Below are positions 26,679-35,687 of a stretch of 64,000 nt of DNA, in pieces. Position 1 is the stretch's first letter, and every line of letters begins with the position of its first letter. Where the stretch lies: contig CAVQGZ010000007.1 in the NCBI GenBank assembly GCA_963712175.1, positions 211,286 to 275,285 of the forward strand, in the 5' to 3' direction. The translations under genes were made by a program, and so were the position numbers. The notes under the pieces were generated by a model. The model was not told the origin of the DNA, made no database searches, and saw only the letters and a list, made by a program, of their open reading frames with translations. The stretch comes from CAVQGZ01 sp963712175. Lineage in GTDB: Bacteria > Actinomycetota > Actinomycetes > Jiangellales > Jiangellaceae.

Positions 26679-27489
26679 ATGGGCACAAACGTGTTGCCTG
26701 TCGCCGGCGATTTCCGGTCCTGCGTGGACGAGCCGCCGGTTGTTGTGGAGACGAGCGCAGGACCGGTCGAGTACGCCGATCGTGGGGAGGGCGCTCCGCT
26801 GCTGAGCCTGCACGGTAGCCCGGCAGCGTTCGAGAACGGGCTACTGATCGCGGAGTTCGCCCGGGTGAACGGCTTCCGGGTGATCGCGGCGTCGCGGCCC
26901 GGCTACGGCGGCACACCGCTGGGCACCGGCCGGCATGTCTGGTGGCGGGCCGACGGGCTACGCCCTGGCCGGTCGGCACCCGGATCGGGTGGCCTGTCTG
27001 CTGCAGGTCGAGTCGATCGCCCTCCCGGCGACGGCGCCCCGTGCCGGGCGGCTGGTCCTGCGCCTGACGCCCCTGGCAGCCGTGGCCGGCTGGATGATCG
27101 ACCGCTTCCCGGCCCGGATGCTGGCCACGATGGGAGCCCCTGACGGCGCCGACCCCAACCTGCAGGCCGCGCAGGCCGCGCTCGCTCGCGCCATCGTGAC
27201 CACCGCCACGGGGTGGAAGCGGCTCGGTGCAGGCTACGACAACGACGCCGCCCAGTTCGCCGACCTGCAGCCGCTGCCGCTGGGCTCGATCACCTGTCCC
27301 ACCCTGATCGTGCACGGAACTGCGGACACCCGCGTCCCGATCGCCCATGCCGAGCACGCCCACGCCACCATTGCCGGGTCTGAGCTGCGCCGGATCAACG
27401 GCGGCGGGCACACCGCCTTCCTCTTCCGCCCCGACCACCAGCGCGAAGCCGTGACCTGGCTGCAGAACCACCACAGCCAGCAGCAGTAG
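26679..27489 (+). pseudogene. Broken alpha/beta-hydrolase (internal deletion with frameshift)
   Basis: The ATG at 26679 follows GGAGGGG. The first ~85 residues read as a normal hydrolase (AGPVEYADRGEGAPLLSLHGSPA, oxyanion HGSP, RPGYGGTPLGTGRH). At about base 26933 the frame moves to MSGGGPTGYALAGRHPDRVA, the nucleophile elbow with its serine, and then runs intact to a catalytic Asp (HGTADTRVP) and His (GGGHTAFLF). The ~30 residues that usually separate GTGR from the elbow are missing as well as the frame, so a deletion of about 90 bases plus or minus one or two explains it better than a point indel. The product is probably inactive. Confidence 0.75.
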
Positions 27490-27521
27490 CGCTCGCAATG
27501 CAGGTGCGTATCGGTGGAGCA

Positions 27522-27989
27522 CTAGGTCTCGATCGCCTTCTTGAACATGGTGAGCATGGTGTCGAGGTCGCCATCGCCATCCCACGAGAGGCGGTCCTCG
27601 ACCTTGTCGAGCAGGGGCACCTTGGACGACATGGTGAAGCTCATGCCCAAGGTTGTGCCCGTCTCGTCGGGCTCCACGGTGAATGTCCAACTCGTGCCGG
27701 CGTCGGCGTTGCGATCCACGAAGCGCTCGTTGGGGACGTACTCCTCGCGGGTGAAGGTCGCGTCGTAGTGGAAGATGAACAAGGCGCCCTTGAAGGACCA
27801 TGTAGACCCGAGTCCTCCGTCCGGAGTCAGGCTCACGTCGGTGAGTTCGGCCTTGACGTGGCCGACGAGGCGCGAGCCGGGGAACTCGCTCATCACCGCG
27901 TAGAAGCTGTGCGGATCCTTGACGTGATCGAAGACCGTCTCGACCGGTGCGTCGACGTGGATGCTGCGGGTGTGGGTAGTGGTGCTCAT
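27522..27989 (-). CDS. SRPBCC-family protein (START-like fold), copy 1
   Basis: The 155-residue protein opens RSIHVDAPVETVFDHVKDPHSFYAVM, the usual start of polyketide-cyclase/START-like SRPBCC proteins, and ends FKKAIET. It binds a hydrophobic ligand in the family; the ligand here is unknown. It is paralogous to the gene at 55367 (same opening, same KKAIET end, same length), and the two share a hairpin-bearing leader. The ATG is at 27989, with GAAGGGGG about 10 bases upstream. A methyltransferase-like gene lies upstream on the same strand. Confidence 0.85.
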   Translation of the reverse strand: MSTTTHTRSIHVDAPVETVFDHVKDPHSFYAVMSEFPGSRLVGHVKAELTDVSLTPDGGLGSTWSFKGALFIFHYDATFTREEYVPNERFVDRNADAGTSWTFTVEPDETGTTLGMSFTMSSKVPLLDKVEDRLSWDGDGDLDTMLTMFKKAIET

Positions 27990-28066
27990 CGTGCTGGCCC
28001 CCTTCGGACTGAGCCCACCCGGTCGTGGCCGACGACCTGCTGCTCCTGCGGCTCCCCGCCGCAGGC
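27990..28066 (-). promoter_or_regulatory. 5' leader with conserved hairpin, SRPBCC copy 1
   Basis: On the minus strand the leader carries CCTGCGGC-GGGGA-GCCGCAGG (28045-28065), an eight-base-pair perfect stem with a five-base loop. AGCAGCAGG follows, then the start codon 56 bases after the stem. The same stem, tail and ribosome-binding site precede the paralogue at 55367, while the loop bases differ. Preserved stems with a changed loop suggest an RNA structure such as an attenuator or stability element, or a shared protein-binding site. Confidence 0.6.
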
Positions 28067-28196
28067 TCCCTCAGTCTGAGTGTCCCGTGGGTGGTGTTGG
28101 ACGACGAGTGCCCAACGGCCCGGAGCCGACACCTGGGGGAAGGACTGATCCGATCACTCCGGAGCTCGCCCTGGCACCCACTGCCTAGCCACGTCG

Positions 28197-28841
28197 TCAG
28201 TGGGTCTGGAAGAGGTAGGCGAACGCGGGGCGGGTGTAGCCGATGCCGCGGCCAGTCGAGCGGATGCGATCGGCGTTCGCCGTCTCGGGCCGTTTCGGGA
28301 CGAGGTACTGCTCGAGCCCGTCGGTGCTCAGCCGGTAGCGGCTGTCCCGGTGGTGCGCGACAGCGACCAGGCGCAGTGTCGGATCGAGGGCGGCCAGGCT
28401 GGCGTCGCCGTGGCTGCTGTTGGCCAGCAGCCACCCTCCCGGGCGTAGGTACCGGCGGGCGTACTCGTACATCGGTCCCGTGAACAGCGAGATGAGCAGG
28501 TCCATGCTGGCCTCGGGCACGTCGAGCGACTGGGTGTAGTCACCGGCAAGAAACCGCACCTGTTGCCCGGCACCGGAACGGGTCCGGCCAGCCAGTTCCG
28601 CTCTGACGAGGTCGGAGTCGGCGAAGAACCTGGCCGCCCGGGCGTCAGTGTCGACATAGGTCACCGACTCGATGGCCGTCGACGGGGACAGGTCCACGTA
28701 GCTGCCCGGGTACAGCGCCCGCTCCACCGGCATGATGTCGGCGACCGCGGCGAACAGACTGGAGCGGTCCCCGATCGAGCCCCGGTACTGCGACCACGTC
28801 GCCAGCCTCGCCACCACCGTATTCCACCACGCGCCCGCCAT
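28197..28841 (-). CDS. Class I SAM-methyltransferase-like protein
   Basis: The 214-residue protein has LYPGSYVDLSPSTAIESVTYVDTD where motif I and the following acidic strand of methyltransferases would be, and YLRPGGWLLANSSHGD in the place of the post-motif III region. The canonical glycine-rich loop is replaced by PGSYVDLSPS, which is unusual, so SAM binding is likely but unproven. Its stop lies about 200 bases upstream of the SRPBCC start. The same pairing occurs at 55-56 kb. Confidence 0.65.
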   Translation of the reverse strand: MAGAWWNTVVARLATWSQYRGSIGDRSSLFAAVADIMPVERALYPGSYVDLSPSTAIESVTYVDTDARAARFFADSDLVRAELAGRTRSGAGQQVRFLAGDYTQSLDVPEASMDLLISLFTGPMYEYARRYLRPGGWLLANSSHGDASLAALDPTLRLVAVAHHRDSRYRLSTDGLEQYLVPKRPETANADRIRSTGRGIGYTRPAFAYLFQTH

Positions 28842-28877
28842 GACCTGGCGGTTCGAGCGAGGCGGCTGGCCGCGGAG

Positions 28878-29246
28878 TCACTGTCCCACGGTGAAGTAGC
28901 CGCCGATGGCTTCGGACTCCGCTCCCGGAGTCGCCTCGTCCACCGGGTCGGACGCATCCTTCTGCACCAGATCGACCCAGGTCTGCAGCACGTCGCCGGC
29001 CACGCCGGCGGAGAAGACCTCGGCCGACGGCACTCCTGTGGCAGTGTCAACCGGGTCGCTGAACTCGCTGACCTCGAGGAAGCGCTCGAGCAGAGGGTTG
29101 TCTGCTCGCCCCCAGCGAGCGCCCTCACCTTCCTTGGTAGTCGCCGCATCCCATCCGAACCAGAGGCAACCGACCCGCCCACAGGCAAGCTGACCGCCGC
29201 GATCGGTGGAGGCTGCCGGACACCCCCTCAGCAACGACCGCGCCAC
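28878..29246 (-). CDS. Hypothetical protein, possibly 5'-truncated
   Basis: Up to 122 residues can be read; the last ~75, from NPLLERFLEVSEFSDPVDTATG to IGGYFTVGQ, look like real protein. The first ~45 are Arg/Gly-rich and less convincing, so the true start is uncertain or lost. No family is recognised. It ends 36 bases before the methyltransferase-like gene and could be in one transcript with it. Confidence 0.4.
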   Translation of the reverse strand: MARSLLRGCPAASTDRGGQLACGRVGCLWFGWDAATTKEGEGARWGRADNPLLERFLEVSEFSDPVDTATGVPSAEVFSAGVAGDVLQTWVDLVQKDASDPVDEATPGAESEAIGGYFTVGQ

Positions 29247-29257
29247 GCTGGTGTCAC

Positions 29258-30988
29258 CTACACAGGTGGCGCGGCGGAGCCGGTCGGTTCCGTCGGCTTG
29301 AGCGCGTGCGGGAGGTGGGCAGTGGAGGGGATGCCGAGAAGAACCAGTAGCGCGGCAGCGAGCAGGCCGAGGCGGAGGGACTGTAGTTGGGCGGCCGCGT
29401 AGTCCTCGACGAGGGCGTCGCTGGTGTCGGCGTCCAGGCCAGCCTCCTGTGCCGCGTCCTCGATCTGGTCCGCGGGTACGAAGTCGATACCACTGCCTAC
29501 GGCGACTCCGACCTGCTCGGAGACCTCAGCACTCAGACGCTGGTCCTGGCCGACGGTGCTGAGGAACACGCTTGTCAGGCTGCTCAGCACGATCGCGCCG
29601 ATCAGGGCGATGCCCAGCGACGAGCCCAGCTGCTGACTGGTGAACTGCAGGCCGCCTGCCTCGCTGCGTCCCGAGGCATCGACCGAGGACTGCACCACGT
29701 TGCCCAGCTGCGAGGCGATCAGGCCCATTCCCACGCCCAGCACGGCCATGGCCACCGCAAACCCGGTGCCGTTGAGGGCGGGCTCGACAGCGCTGAACAG
29801 CAGCAGTACCCCGATAGACACCGCCGCCAGTCCCGTGCGAACAATGGCGCGGATCGACAACCGCGAGGACAACCGCGACCCGACCGCCGCGGCCAGGAAC
29901 ATGGTGATCGAGATCGGCAGCATGCGCAGGCCGGTCTGCAGCGCATCCAGGCCCAGGACCAGCTGCAGATAGAGCGGCACGACGAAGAAGGTCCCCATGA
30001 GGATGAGGTTCTGCGTGAACAGGCCGACCAGCCCTGAGCGCAGCGGCCGGACCGACAGCAGGTCCAGGTGCACCAGCGGATCCGCACCTGAGGCCTCGCG
30101 GTAGCGCTGCCACGCCACGAACGACCACATCAGCAGACCACCAGCGGCCACGACGAAGACGGTCAGCGAGAAGCCGAACGGCTCGACCGGCGACGCACGC
30201 GGGGTGACCCATCCCCAGGTGCTGGCCTGCAGCGTGCCGAGCACAATGGCCCCGAGCCCGGCGGCAGACAACAGGGTTCCCACCACATCAAGTCGCGGGG
30301 AAGGCCCCGTGCGGGGGGCATCAGCGATCTTGCCGGCCATTGCCAGGATCAGGAGGACCAGAACGACCTCGGCGACGAAGACGACGCGCCACGTCAACGT
30401 GGTCGTGGCCCAGCCCCCGACGATCGGACCGACCGCGATCCCCGCACCTGCCACCCCGCCGATGACCCCGTAGGCGACCTTGCGTGCGCTGCCCTCGTAG
30501 TTGCCGGCGATCAGGGCGGCCAGCGCAGGCAGCACCATCGACGCACCGAGGCCCTCGAGCACCGACCAGCCGAGCGCCAGCACGACGACAGTCGGGGCCG
30601 CGGCCGTCACGGCAGACCCGACCGCGTAGACGACGAGACCGACGATGAATGCCCGCCGGCGCCCGATGATGTCACCGACCTTCGCACCCGCCAGCATGAA
30701 CATCGCCATGACAAGGCTGTACAGCGTGATCACAGCCTGGATCGCAGTGACGTCGGTGTCGAAGTCCGCGACCAACGCACTGATCGACACATTCATCACC
30801 GACTGGTCCAGCACCATGACGAACTGCGCCAGCCCCAGCACCACCAGCGCGGACCACCGCCCCGTCACTTGCGCCACCGGCTCAGCCAACCAGGCCTGCG
30901 CCTCGCGTGGGAGGACCACACGCGTGGGAGCGTGCCAAGGCGTCGGCGGCGTCGTGCGCGCGCTGATCGACCCAGCCAGGCACCGCAA
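29258..30988 (-). CDS. MFS drug exporter, DHA2 (14-helix) type
   Basis: About 14 hydrophobic segments follow an N-terminal stretch. The first helix carries LAQFVMVLDQSVMNVSISALV, the DHA2 motif around a conserved Asp. Loop 2-3 has AGAKVGDIIGRRRAFIVG, and helix 5 has the antiporter motif GVIGGVAGAGIAVGPIVGG. The ~60 residues before the last helix (AEVSEQ to EDYAAAQ) form a large acidic loop. It expels organic compounds against the proton gradient; substrate unknown. The start is uncertain: a GTG at 30919 would remove 23 residues that have no hydrophobic character. Confidence 0.85.
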   Translation of the reverse strand: MRCLAGSISARTTPPTPWHAPTRVVLPREAQAWLAEPVAQVTGRWSALVVLGLAQFVMVLDQSVMNVSISALVADFDTDVTAIQAVITLYSLVMAMFMLAGAKVGDIIGRRRAFIVGLVVYAVGSAVTAAAPTVVVLALGWSVLEGLGASMVLPALAALIAGNYEGSARKVAYGVIGGVAGAGIAVGPIVGGWATTTLTWRVVFVAEVVLVLLILAMAGKIADAPRTGPSPRLDVVGTLLSAAGLGAIVLGTLQASTWGWVTPRASPVEPFGFSLTVFVVAAGGLLMWSFVAWQRYREASGADPLVHLDLLSVRPLRSGLVGLFTQNLILMGTFFVVPLYLQLVLGLDALQTGLRMLPISITMFLAAAVGSRLSSRLSIRAIVRTGLAAVSIGVLLLFSAVEPALNGTGFAVAMAVLGVGMGLIASQLGNVVQSSVDASGRSEAGGLQFTSQQLGSSLGIALIGAIVLSSLTSVFLSTVGQDQRLSAEVSEQVGVAVGSGIDFVPADQIEDAAQEAGLDADTSDALVEDYAAAQLQSLRLGLLAAALLVLLGIPSTAHLPHALKPTEPTGSAAPPV

Positions 30989-31040
30989 CCGGGCGTGGAC
31001 CCCCCACCGGCCCGACCGCGCTGACCTACGACCAGGTCGC

Positions 31041-31111
31041 CGAGGTGCTGTCCGCGGGGTCGACGACTACGACCCGTCCCCAGTCTCGGCGGCCAAAAGC
31101 CGCACTGTGAG
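31041..31111 (+). pseudogene. Short helix-turn-helix-like relic
   Basis: A plus-strand reading gives LTYDQVAEVLSAG followed by a Thr/Arg-rich tail and a stop at 31109-31111. The beginning resembles an excisionase or MerR-type DNA-binding helix, but only about 25 residues survive and no start is visible. It is probably a remnant. Confidence 0.2.
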
Positions 31112-31134
31112 GACGAGCAGCCACGCCGGGACGG

Positions 31135-32601
31135 TCACTGGCTGAAGAAGCGTTGGCCGGGCTGCAGGGCGGTGCCGAGCAGCTCGGGGACGGTGACGAG
31201 GACGTATCCCTCGGCCTGGAGCTGATCGATGATGGCCGGGTAGGCGTCGCGGGTGGTCTCGTGGATGTCGTGGGAGAGCACGATGTCGCCCGGACCAGCG
31301 GCGGCAAGCACCCGTTCCTGCACGATGGCGCTGTCCTTGTCCTTCCAGTCCTCAGGGTCGACGTTCCACAGAATCTGCGTCATGCCCAGGTCCGCCGCAA
31401 CTCCATCGACGGTGTCGTTGGTGGCGCCGTACGGAGGCCGGAGCAGCACCGGTCGCTGGCCGGTCGCGTCCTCAACGATGTCGTTGACCTGCTCGATCTC
31501 GGACCGAACCGCCTCCGCGTCCAGCTTCGACAGGTCCGGGTGGTCCTCGGTGTGGTTGCCCACCGCGTGGCCCTCGGCGACCATGCGCGCCAGCAGGTCG
31601 GGTTGGGCAGCGGCGTTGCTGCCCACGACGAAGAACGTGGCCCGCGCACCCTTCGCCGCCATCGTGTCCAACAGGTCCGCCGTGCCCTGCACCGGCCCGT
31701 CGTCGAACGTGAGGGCGACGCACCGCTCCTCCTGGCAGTCCACACCAGCGGTGTCCGGAGGCGGGGTCACCGCAGTTGGCGTCTGAGCGGGTCTGGGCTC
31801 CGGCGGCGTGAGGCCCGGATCACTCGGTGCGACCGCCGCGGATTGCGCCGCGGTGCCAAATGCTGACAGCAAACCCTCCGGGTCCACCGCCAGAGCGATC
31901 GGACCAACGGGGTCCTCGGCGACCGCACCTTGGTCGAACTCCACTAGCAACCGCCCGTCGCTTGCGAAGGCGAGCGCGTCGAACACCTGATCATCGGTGG
32001 CGAGCTCGTCAGTCAGGAGCTCTGGGGCGACACGCGGGTCGGCCACACCTTCCGCGCGCACGCGGGTGGCGAACTCATCACGGGCCCCGTCGGCCAGCAG
32101 CGCCTCGGACGGCACCGCGGTCCCGGCGTCGACGTCGTACCACGCCGTCGTCACTCTGCCGTCGTCCCCGGTCGCGTTCAGCTCCGTGGTGAGGATCCGC
32201 GCGCCCAACACCTGCGGCGACGCCGCCACCAGATCCCAGCTGACCACAAGCTCCGGGAACGGTGCCGCATCGGCCGGATCAGTGTCCTGCCGGAACCGTT
32301 CGATGTCGGCGTCCACGACCACCTGGATCTCGTCGGTGAACCCCTCCGCGCCCGGAACCTCCGGCAGCGTGGCGAACGTCAGCCGCCCCGGCCCGAAGTC
32401 CTCCTCCACCCGCGTGTCCAGACCCTCGATCAGGCTCGGCGGGACGATCGCGAACTGCGGCAACGACACCGGCTGGGGCGACTCTCCTGTCTCGTCCACC
32501 GTCGGTGTGGGACTCGGTGCCGCAGACTCGTCCCCCGAGGAACATCCGCCGATCAGCACCACGGCCGTCAGCATCACCAGGAAACCACCATGCTTGGCCA
32601 T
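31135..32601 (-). CDS. Secreted lipoprotein polysaccharide deacetylase (NodB domain)
   Basis: The 488-residue protein begins with a lipoprotein signal, lipobox LIGGC with Cys20, followed by a Ser/Pro/Asp-rich linker. Residues ~45-230 form an RsiV/DUF3298-like region. The NodB domain follows: TFDDGP (Asp300, Asp301), NHTEDHP (His350, His354; Asp-His-His metal triad) and RPPYG, and it ends near VPELLG. It should remove acetyl groups from peptidoglycan or another surface glycan outside the membrane. The ATG at 32601 is chosen because it places the signal peptide at the N-terminus; an in-frame codon at 32652 adds 17 unlikely residues. Confidence 0.9.
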   Translation of the reverse strand: MAKHGGFLVMLTAVVLIGGCSSGDESAAPSPTPTVDETGESPQPVSLPQFAIVPPSLIEGLDTRVEEDFGPGRLTFATLPEVPGAEGFTDEIQVVVDADIERFRQDTDPADAAPFPELVVSWDLVAASPQVLGARILTTELNATGDDGRVTTAWYDVDAGTAVPSEALLADGARDEFATRVRAEGVADPRVAPELLTDELATDDQVFDALAFASDGRLLVEFDQGAVAEDPVGPIALAVDPEGLLSAFGTAAQSAAVAPSDPGLTPPEPRPAQTPTAVTPPPDTAGVDCQEERCVALTFDDGPVQGTADLLDTMAAKGARATFFVVGSNAAAQPDLLARMVAEGHAVGNHTEDHPDLSKLDAEAVRSEIEQVNDIVEDATGQRPVLLRPPYGATNDTVDGVAADLGMTQILWNVDPEDWKDKDSAIVQERVLAAAGPGDIVLSHDIHETTRDAYPAIIDQLQAEGYVLVTVPELLGTALQPGQRFFSQ

Positions 32602-32995
32602 GCGCGGAGCATAAGACGTGCACCACCAGCAGAGGTGTATCCAGCGTCGCACCCAGTCGCTCGTGCGTGGCGTCAGAGTTCAGCCGTGCGACGTTCGGGC
32701 CTGGCGGCGCAGCTGAGTTCTGTGGTTCCGGCTTCGGACGCCCCAGCGCCGACGGCATCAGCCCTGATCGAGGGCTGCGCCGAGGCCCGTGGTGCCGGGG
32801 TACAACCCCTCGGCGACACTGGTCCACCGTCCGTAGCCGCTCCGGGGCGCCGGGATTGGACTCGGTTGCAGTGTGCGCGTCGAGCCAGACACTCCGACGA
32901 GAGGCCTCCAGAGCCTGCTCGGGCGCCTTCTTCCCAGCGACGGACGGCCCGGCTCCCTCGTAGCCGTGAGTGGTCCGAGCGTCCTGCGGTTCGCT
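32602..32995. other. Intergenic region, no gene seen
   Basis: 394 bases between the deacetylase start and the end of the ABC permease gene. Frames are open on both strands only because of GC bias; nothing resembles a known protein and no repeat is visible. The deacetylase promoter must lie in the left part. Confidence 0.5.
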
Positions 32996-34351
32996 TCAGG
33001 CCGCGGCGGCCAGGGCTGGTCGGCAGGACGCCGCCCGACCGGCGACCACACGGGTGCTGGTCACCACGAGGGCGAGGCTGCCAAGGGCGACGACGCCGAT
33101 CAGCGTCCACGGCGGGGCGAACAGCAGGCCTTCGTCGGGCAGGCGGGTCATCAGCAGGGCTGATCCCGCCAGGCCCAGGACGATCCCTAGACCGACGCCA
33201 ACGAGACCGACCAGCGTGCCCTCGATCGTGACCGTGCGGCGAACCTCGCGCACGGTCATGCCGACCGCGCGCAGCAGGGACAGTTCCCGAGCACGCTCCC
33301 GAACGGACAGCACGATCGTGTTGAGCACCCCGAGCAGGCCCACGAGGATGGTCAGGCCCGTCAAGCCGAATGCGAGCGCGAAGACGGTGCCGCTGTCGTC
33401 GGGGGTGTAGCCCGCTGCGCGGGTAGTAACTAGCGCGCTGTTGAGCACCACGTTGACCCCGGTGAACAGCGTGACGCCCAGGACCACGGCCATGGTCGTG
33501 TTCGACGTGCGACGCCGGCCCCGGGCGAGGTTGCCGACTGCGAGGCGGCCTGCGGGTCGTCGGGTGATGCCGATGGTGACCATGCGCGCCATGGCCGGGA
33601 CGAAGATCGGAGCCAGCAGTGACATGCCGGCGAAACTGATCAAGGCGCCGACAGTGAACGCCAGGATGCTCAGGGCGCCTCCGCCCTGAATCGGGACGAA
33701 CGCCACGCCCAGGCCGAGGGCCAGCACCCCGGCACCTAGAGCGACGCGCGTCCTGCCGATGTGATCAGCAGTGAGCGTCTCGGCTGACGACAGCGCTGCC
33801 ATCGGCGGGATCCGCGTCGCCCGGCGTGCCGGTGCCAGGACAGCGGCCAGAGTCACCGTCAAGCTGACGCCCAGGGACAGGGCGACGGTGCTTGCCCCCG
33901 GCGCGACAAGAGTGGCACCCGGCATCGCGACGGCGATCACCCCCCAGGCAGCGATGCTCCCGAGGGCAAGCCCGACCAGCGCTCCGACGATCCCGACGAG
34001 CAGTCCCTCCACGAGCACGGAGGCGAAGGCCTGCCGACCTCTCATTCCCACGGAGCGCAGGAGTGCCAGCTCACGGGATCGTGCAGCGAGCATGGTCTGG
34101 AAGGAGTTGGTGATCACGAAACCGGCGGCAACGATGACGACCAGCCCGAAGGCAGAGAGGAGCGCGAACAGCCCGGCGGACTGGCCGGCGTCGTCGGCGC
34201 CCGCCACGCGCATCTGCGCGGACAGCGCCTCGACCAGCATGCTCCCGGCGACCATGAAGGCGCTGGCGACGCCGACCGCGACGGCCCCAAGGACGTAGCG
34301 GCTGCGGTGGGCCGAGGCGGTTCGCAGCGACAGCCGAGTAACACCTGCCAT
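32996..34351 (-). CDS. ABC exporter permease, compact FtsX/MacB type
   Basis: The 451-residue protein carries two FtsX-like units. The first, near residues 60-190, has ARSRELALLRSVGMRGRQAFASVLVEGLLVG; the second, near 340-440, has RERARELSLLRAVGMTVREVRRTVTIEGTLVG. The large extracytoplasmic domain that usually follows the first helix is only ~30 residues long. Its ATG lies one base after the stop of the ATPase gene (TGACATG), so translation is coupled. It probably exports a peptide, lipid or drug with its partner. Confidence 0.87.
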   Translation of the reverse strand: MAGVTRLSLRTASAHRSRYVLGAVAVGVASAFMVAGSMLVEALSAQMRVAGADDAGQSAGLFALLSAFGLVVIVAAGFVITNSFQTMLAARSRELALLRSVGMRGRQAFASVLVEGLLVGIVGALVGLALGSIAAWGVIAVAMPGATLVAPGASTVALSLGVSLTVTLAAVLAPARRATRIPPMAALSSAETLTADHIGRTRVALGAGVLALGLGVAFVPIQGGGALSILAFTVGALISFAGMSLLAPIFVPAMARMVTIGITRRPAGRLAVGNLARGRRRTSNTTMAVVLGVTLFTGVNVVLNSALVTTRAAGYTPDDSGTVFALAFGLTGLTILVGLLGVLNTIVLSVRERARELSLLRAVGMTVREVRRTVTIEGTLVGLVGVGLGIVLGLAGSALLMTRLPDEGLLFAPPWTLIGVVALGSLALVVTSTRVVAGRAASCRPALAAAA

Positions 34352-34352
34352 G

Positions 34353-35138
34353 TCAGGCTGCCCTCCCCGAGACCGCGGCGATGATGCTGTCGAGACTGGG
34401 GGTGGCCAGGTCGTGGCGGATCGCCCCGTCGGCGAGGACGAGCACACGGTCGGCATGGGAGGCCGCCCGCGGATCGTGGGTCACCATGACGACCGTCTGA
34501 TCGGTGGCGTTGACCGCCTCGCGCAGCAGCCGGAGCACCTCGGCGCCAGAGGTGCTGTCCAGGTTGCCGGTGGGCTCATCAGCGAAGACCACCTCCGGCC
34601 TGGTGACAAGGGCGCGGGCGATCGCGACCCGCTGGCGCTGCCCGCCGGACAGCTCACTGGGCCGGTGCGAGAGCCGGTCAGCCAGGCCGACAGCACACAC
34701 CACGTAGTCGAACCATGCCTGGTCGGGCGCGCGACCTGCCAGGTCCAGCGGGAGACGGATGTTCTCGCCGGCCGTCAGGGTCGGGATCAGGTTGAAGGAC
34801 TGGAACACGAAGCCGACGAGGTCGCGACGGAGCCGGGTCAGGCGGTCGTCGTTGAGAAGGCCCAGCTCGTGGTCCCCGATCCAGACCCTTCCACCCGTGG
34901 CCCCGTCAAGCCCAGCAAGCAGGTGCAGCAGGGTGGACTTCCCTGAGCCGGAGGGTCCCATGATCGCCGTGAAGCGCCCCCGCTCGATGTCCACGTCGAC
35001 TGAGTGCAGGGCATGGACGGCAGTGCTGCCGCGGCCATACACCTTGGACAGGGAACGGGCACTGACCGCTGCCGGCCCGGGGGCGGACGCGAAAGAGGTG
35101 GCCGCTGGTGCGCTGGGTGATGTGATCGTGGCTGTCAT
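34353..35138 (-). CDS. ABC exporter ATP-binding protein, MacB/LolD type
   Basis: The 261-residue protein has Walker A GPSGSGKS at 61-68, the Q-loop in VFQSFNLIPT, the signature LSGGQ at 163-167 and Walker B VVFADEP at 183-189, followed by TGNLDS, typical of the MacB/LolD/FtsE subgroup. A ~25-residue Ala/Ser/Pro tail precedes the domain. The ATG at 35138 has AGGAG at eight bases and is preferred to an upstream codon at 35168. It forms an exporter with the permease immediately downstream. Confidence 0.9.
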   Translation of the reverse strand: MTATITSPSAPAATSFASAPGPAAVSARSLSKVYGRGSTAVHALHSVDVDIERGRFTAIMGPSGSGKSTLLHLLAGLDGATGGRVWIGDHELGLLNDDRLTRLRRDLVGFVFQSFNLIPTLTAGENIRLPLDLAGRAPDQAWFDYVVCAVGLADRLSHRPSELSGGQRQRVAIARALVTRPEVVFADEPTGNLDSTSGAEVLRLLREAVNATDQTVVMVTHDPRAASHADRVLVLADGAIRHDLATPSLDSIIAAVSGRAA

Positions 35139-35348
35139 TGACGGAGCTCCTGGGGTCGAGCGCGGCATCGGACCGCTGGCGTGCCTTCACTGTTCCCACG
35201 CGCGATCGCGGCAAAACCCGTCGCCTTCCTGTTGGCCCCGCCGCGGGGTCGTGGTCGCCGGGCTCGGCATGACTGAGCGCCCCTGTTGTTGATGATCGGG
35301 AGGAGTTGTCACCGGGTTCGGTGGCGTCGGTGGATCGCAGAGAGGGAC

Positions 35349-35519
35349 CTGGCCACCCAGGGCCTGGTCGAGCAGCAGCGCCGACATAGGAATGAGCAGG
35401 CGGGCATCACGCCGCCTAGCTTCACCTGGTGACTAGACGCCCAGGGCCAGATCCTGGTCAGCGGCGCCGGAGCCGAGCAGAAGGTCATCTACCGAATCCG
35501 GACGGCCCCGGCCGCCTGA
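35349..35519 (+). pseudogene. Relic of an unrecognised gene (C-terminal part)
   Basis: One frame reads LATQGLVEQQRRHRNEQAG to SFTW, one TGA, then LDAQGQILVSGAGAEQKVIYRI and a natural-looking stop at 35517-35519. The stretch before and after the TGA has protein-like composition in the same frame, which suggests the tail of a gene with a nonsense mutation. The family is not recognised. Confidence 0.3.
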
Positions 35520-35687
35520 CACCAACGGCCTGCTGGGTTGGCCAGGGTCCGGGCGCACCCGACTGACTACGCCATGCATGAGCGGCGGGGGAAGTCCCCA
35601 TCGAGCCGCCGGTGAACACCGCCCTTTGGCACAGCAGGCATCGCACTCATCGCGGCTTGTTGAGGGTGTTCGCGATCAGGAGGCGAA

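Noticed and set aside
31470..31725. Minus-strand short frames overlapping the deacetylase domain
   Set aside because: Same strand but different frame from a clear NodB domain; no independent features.
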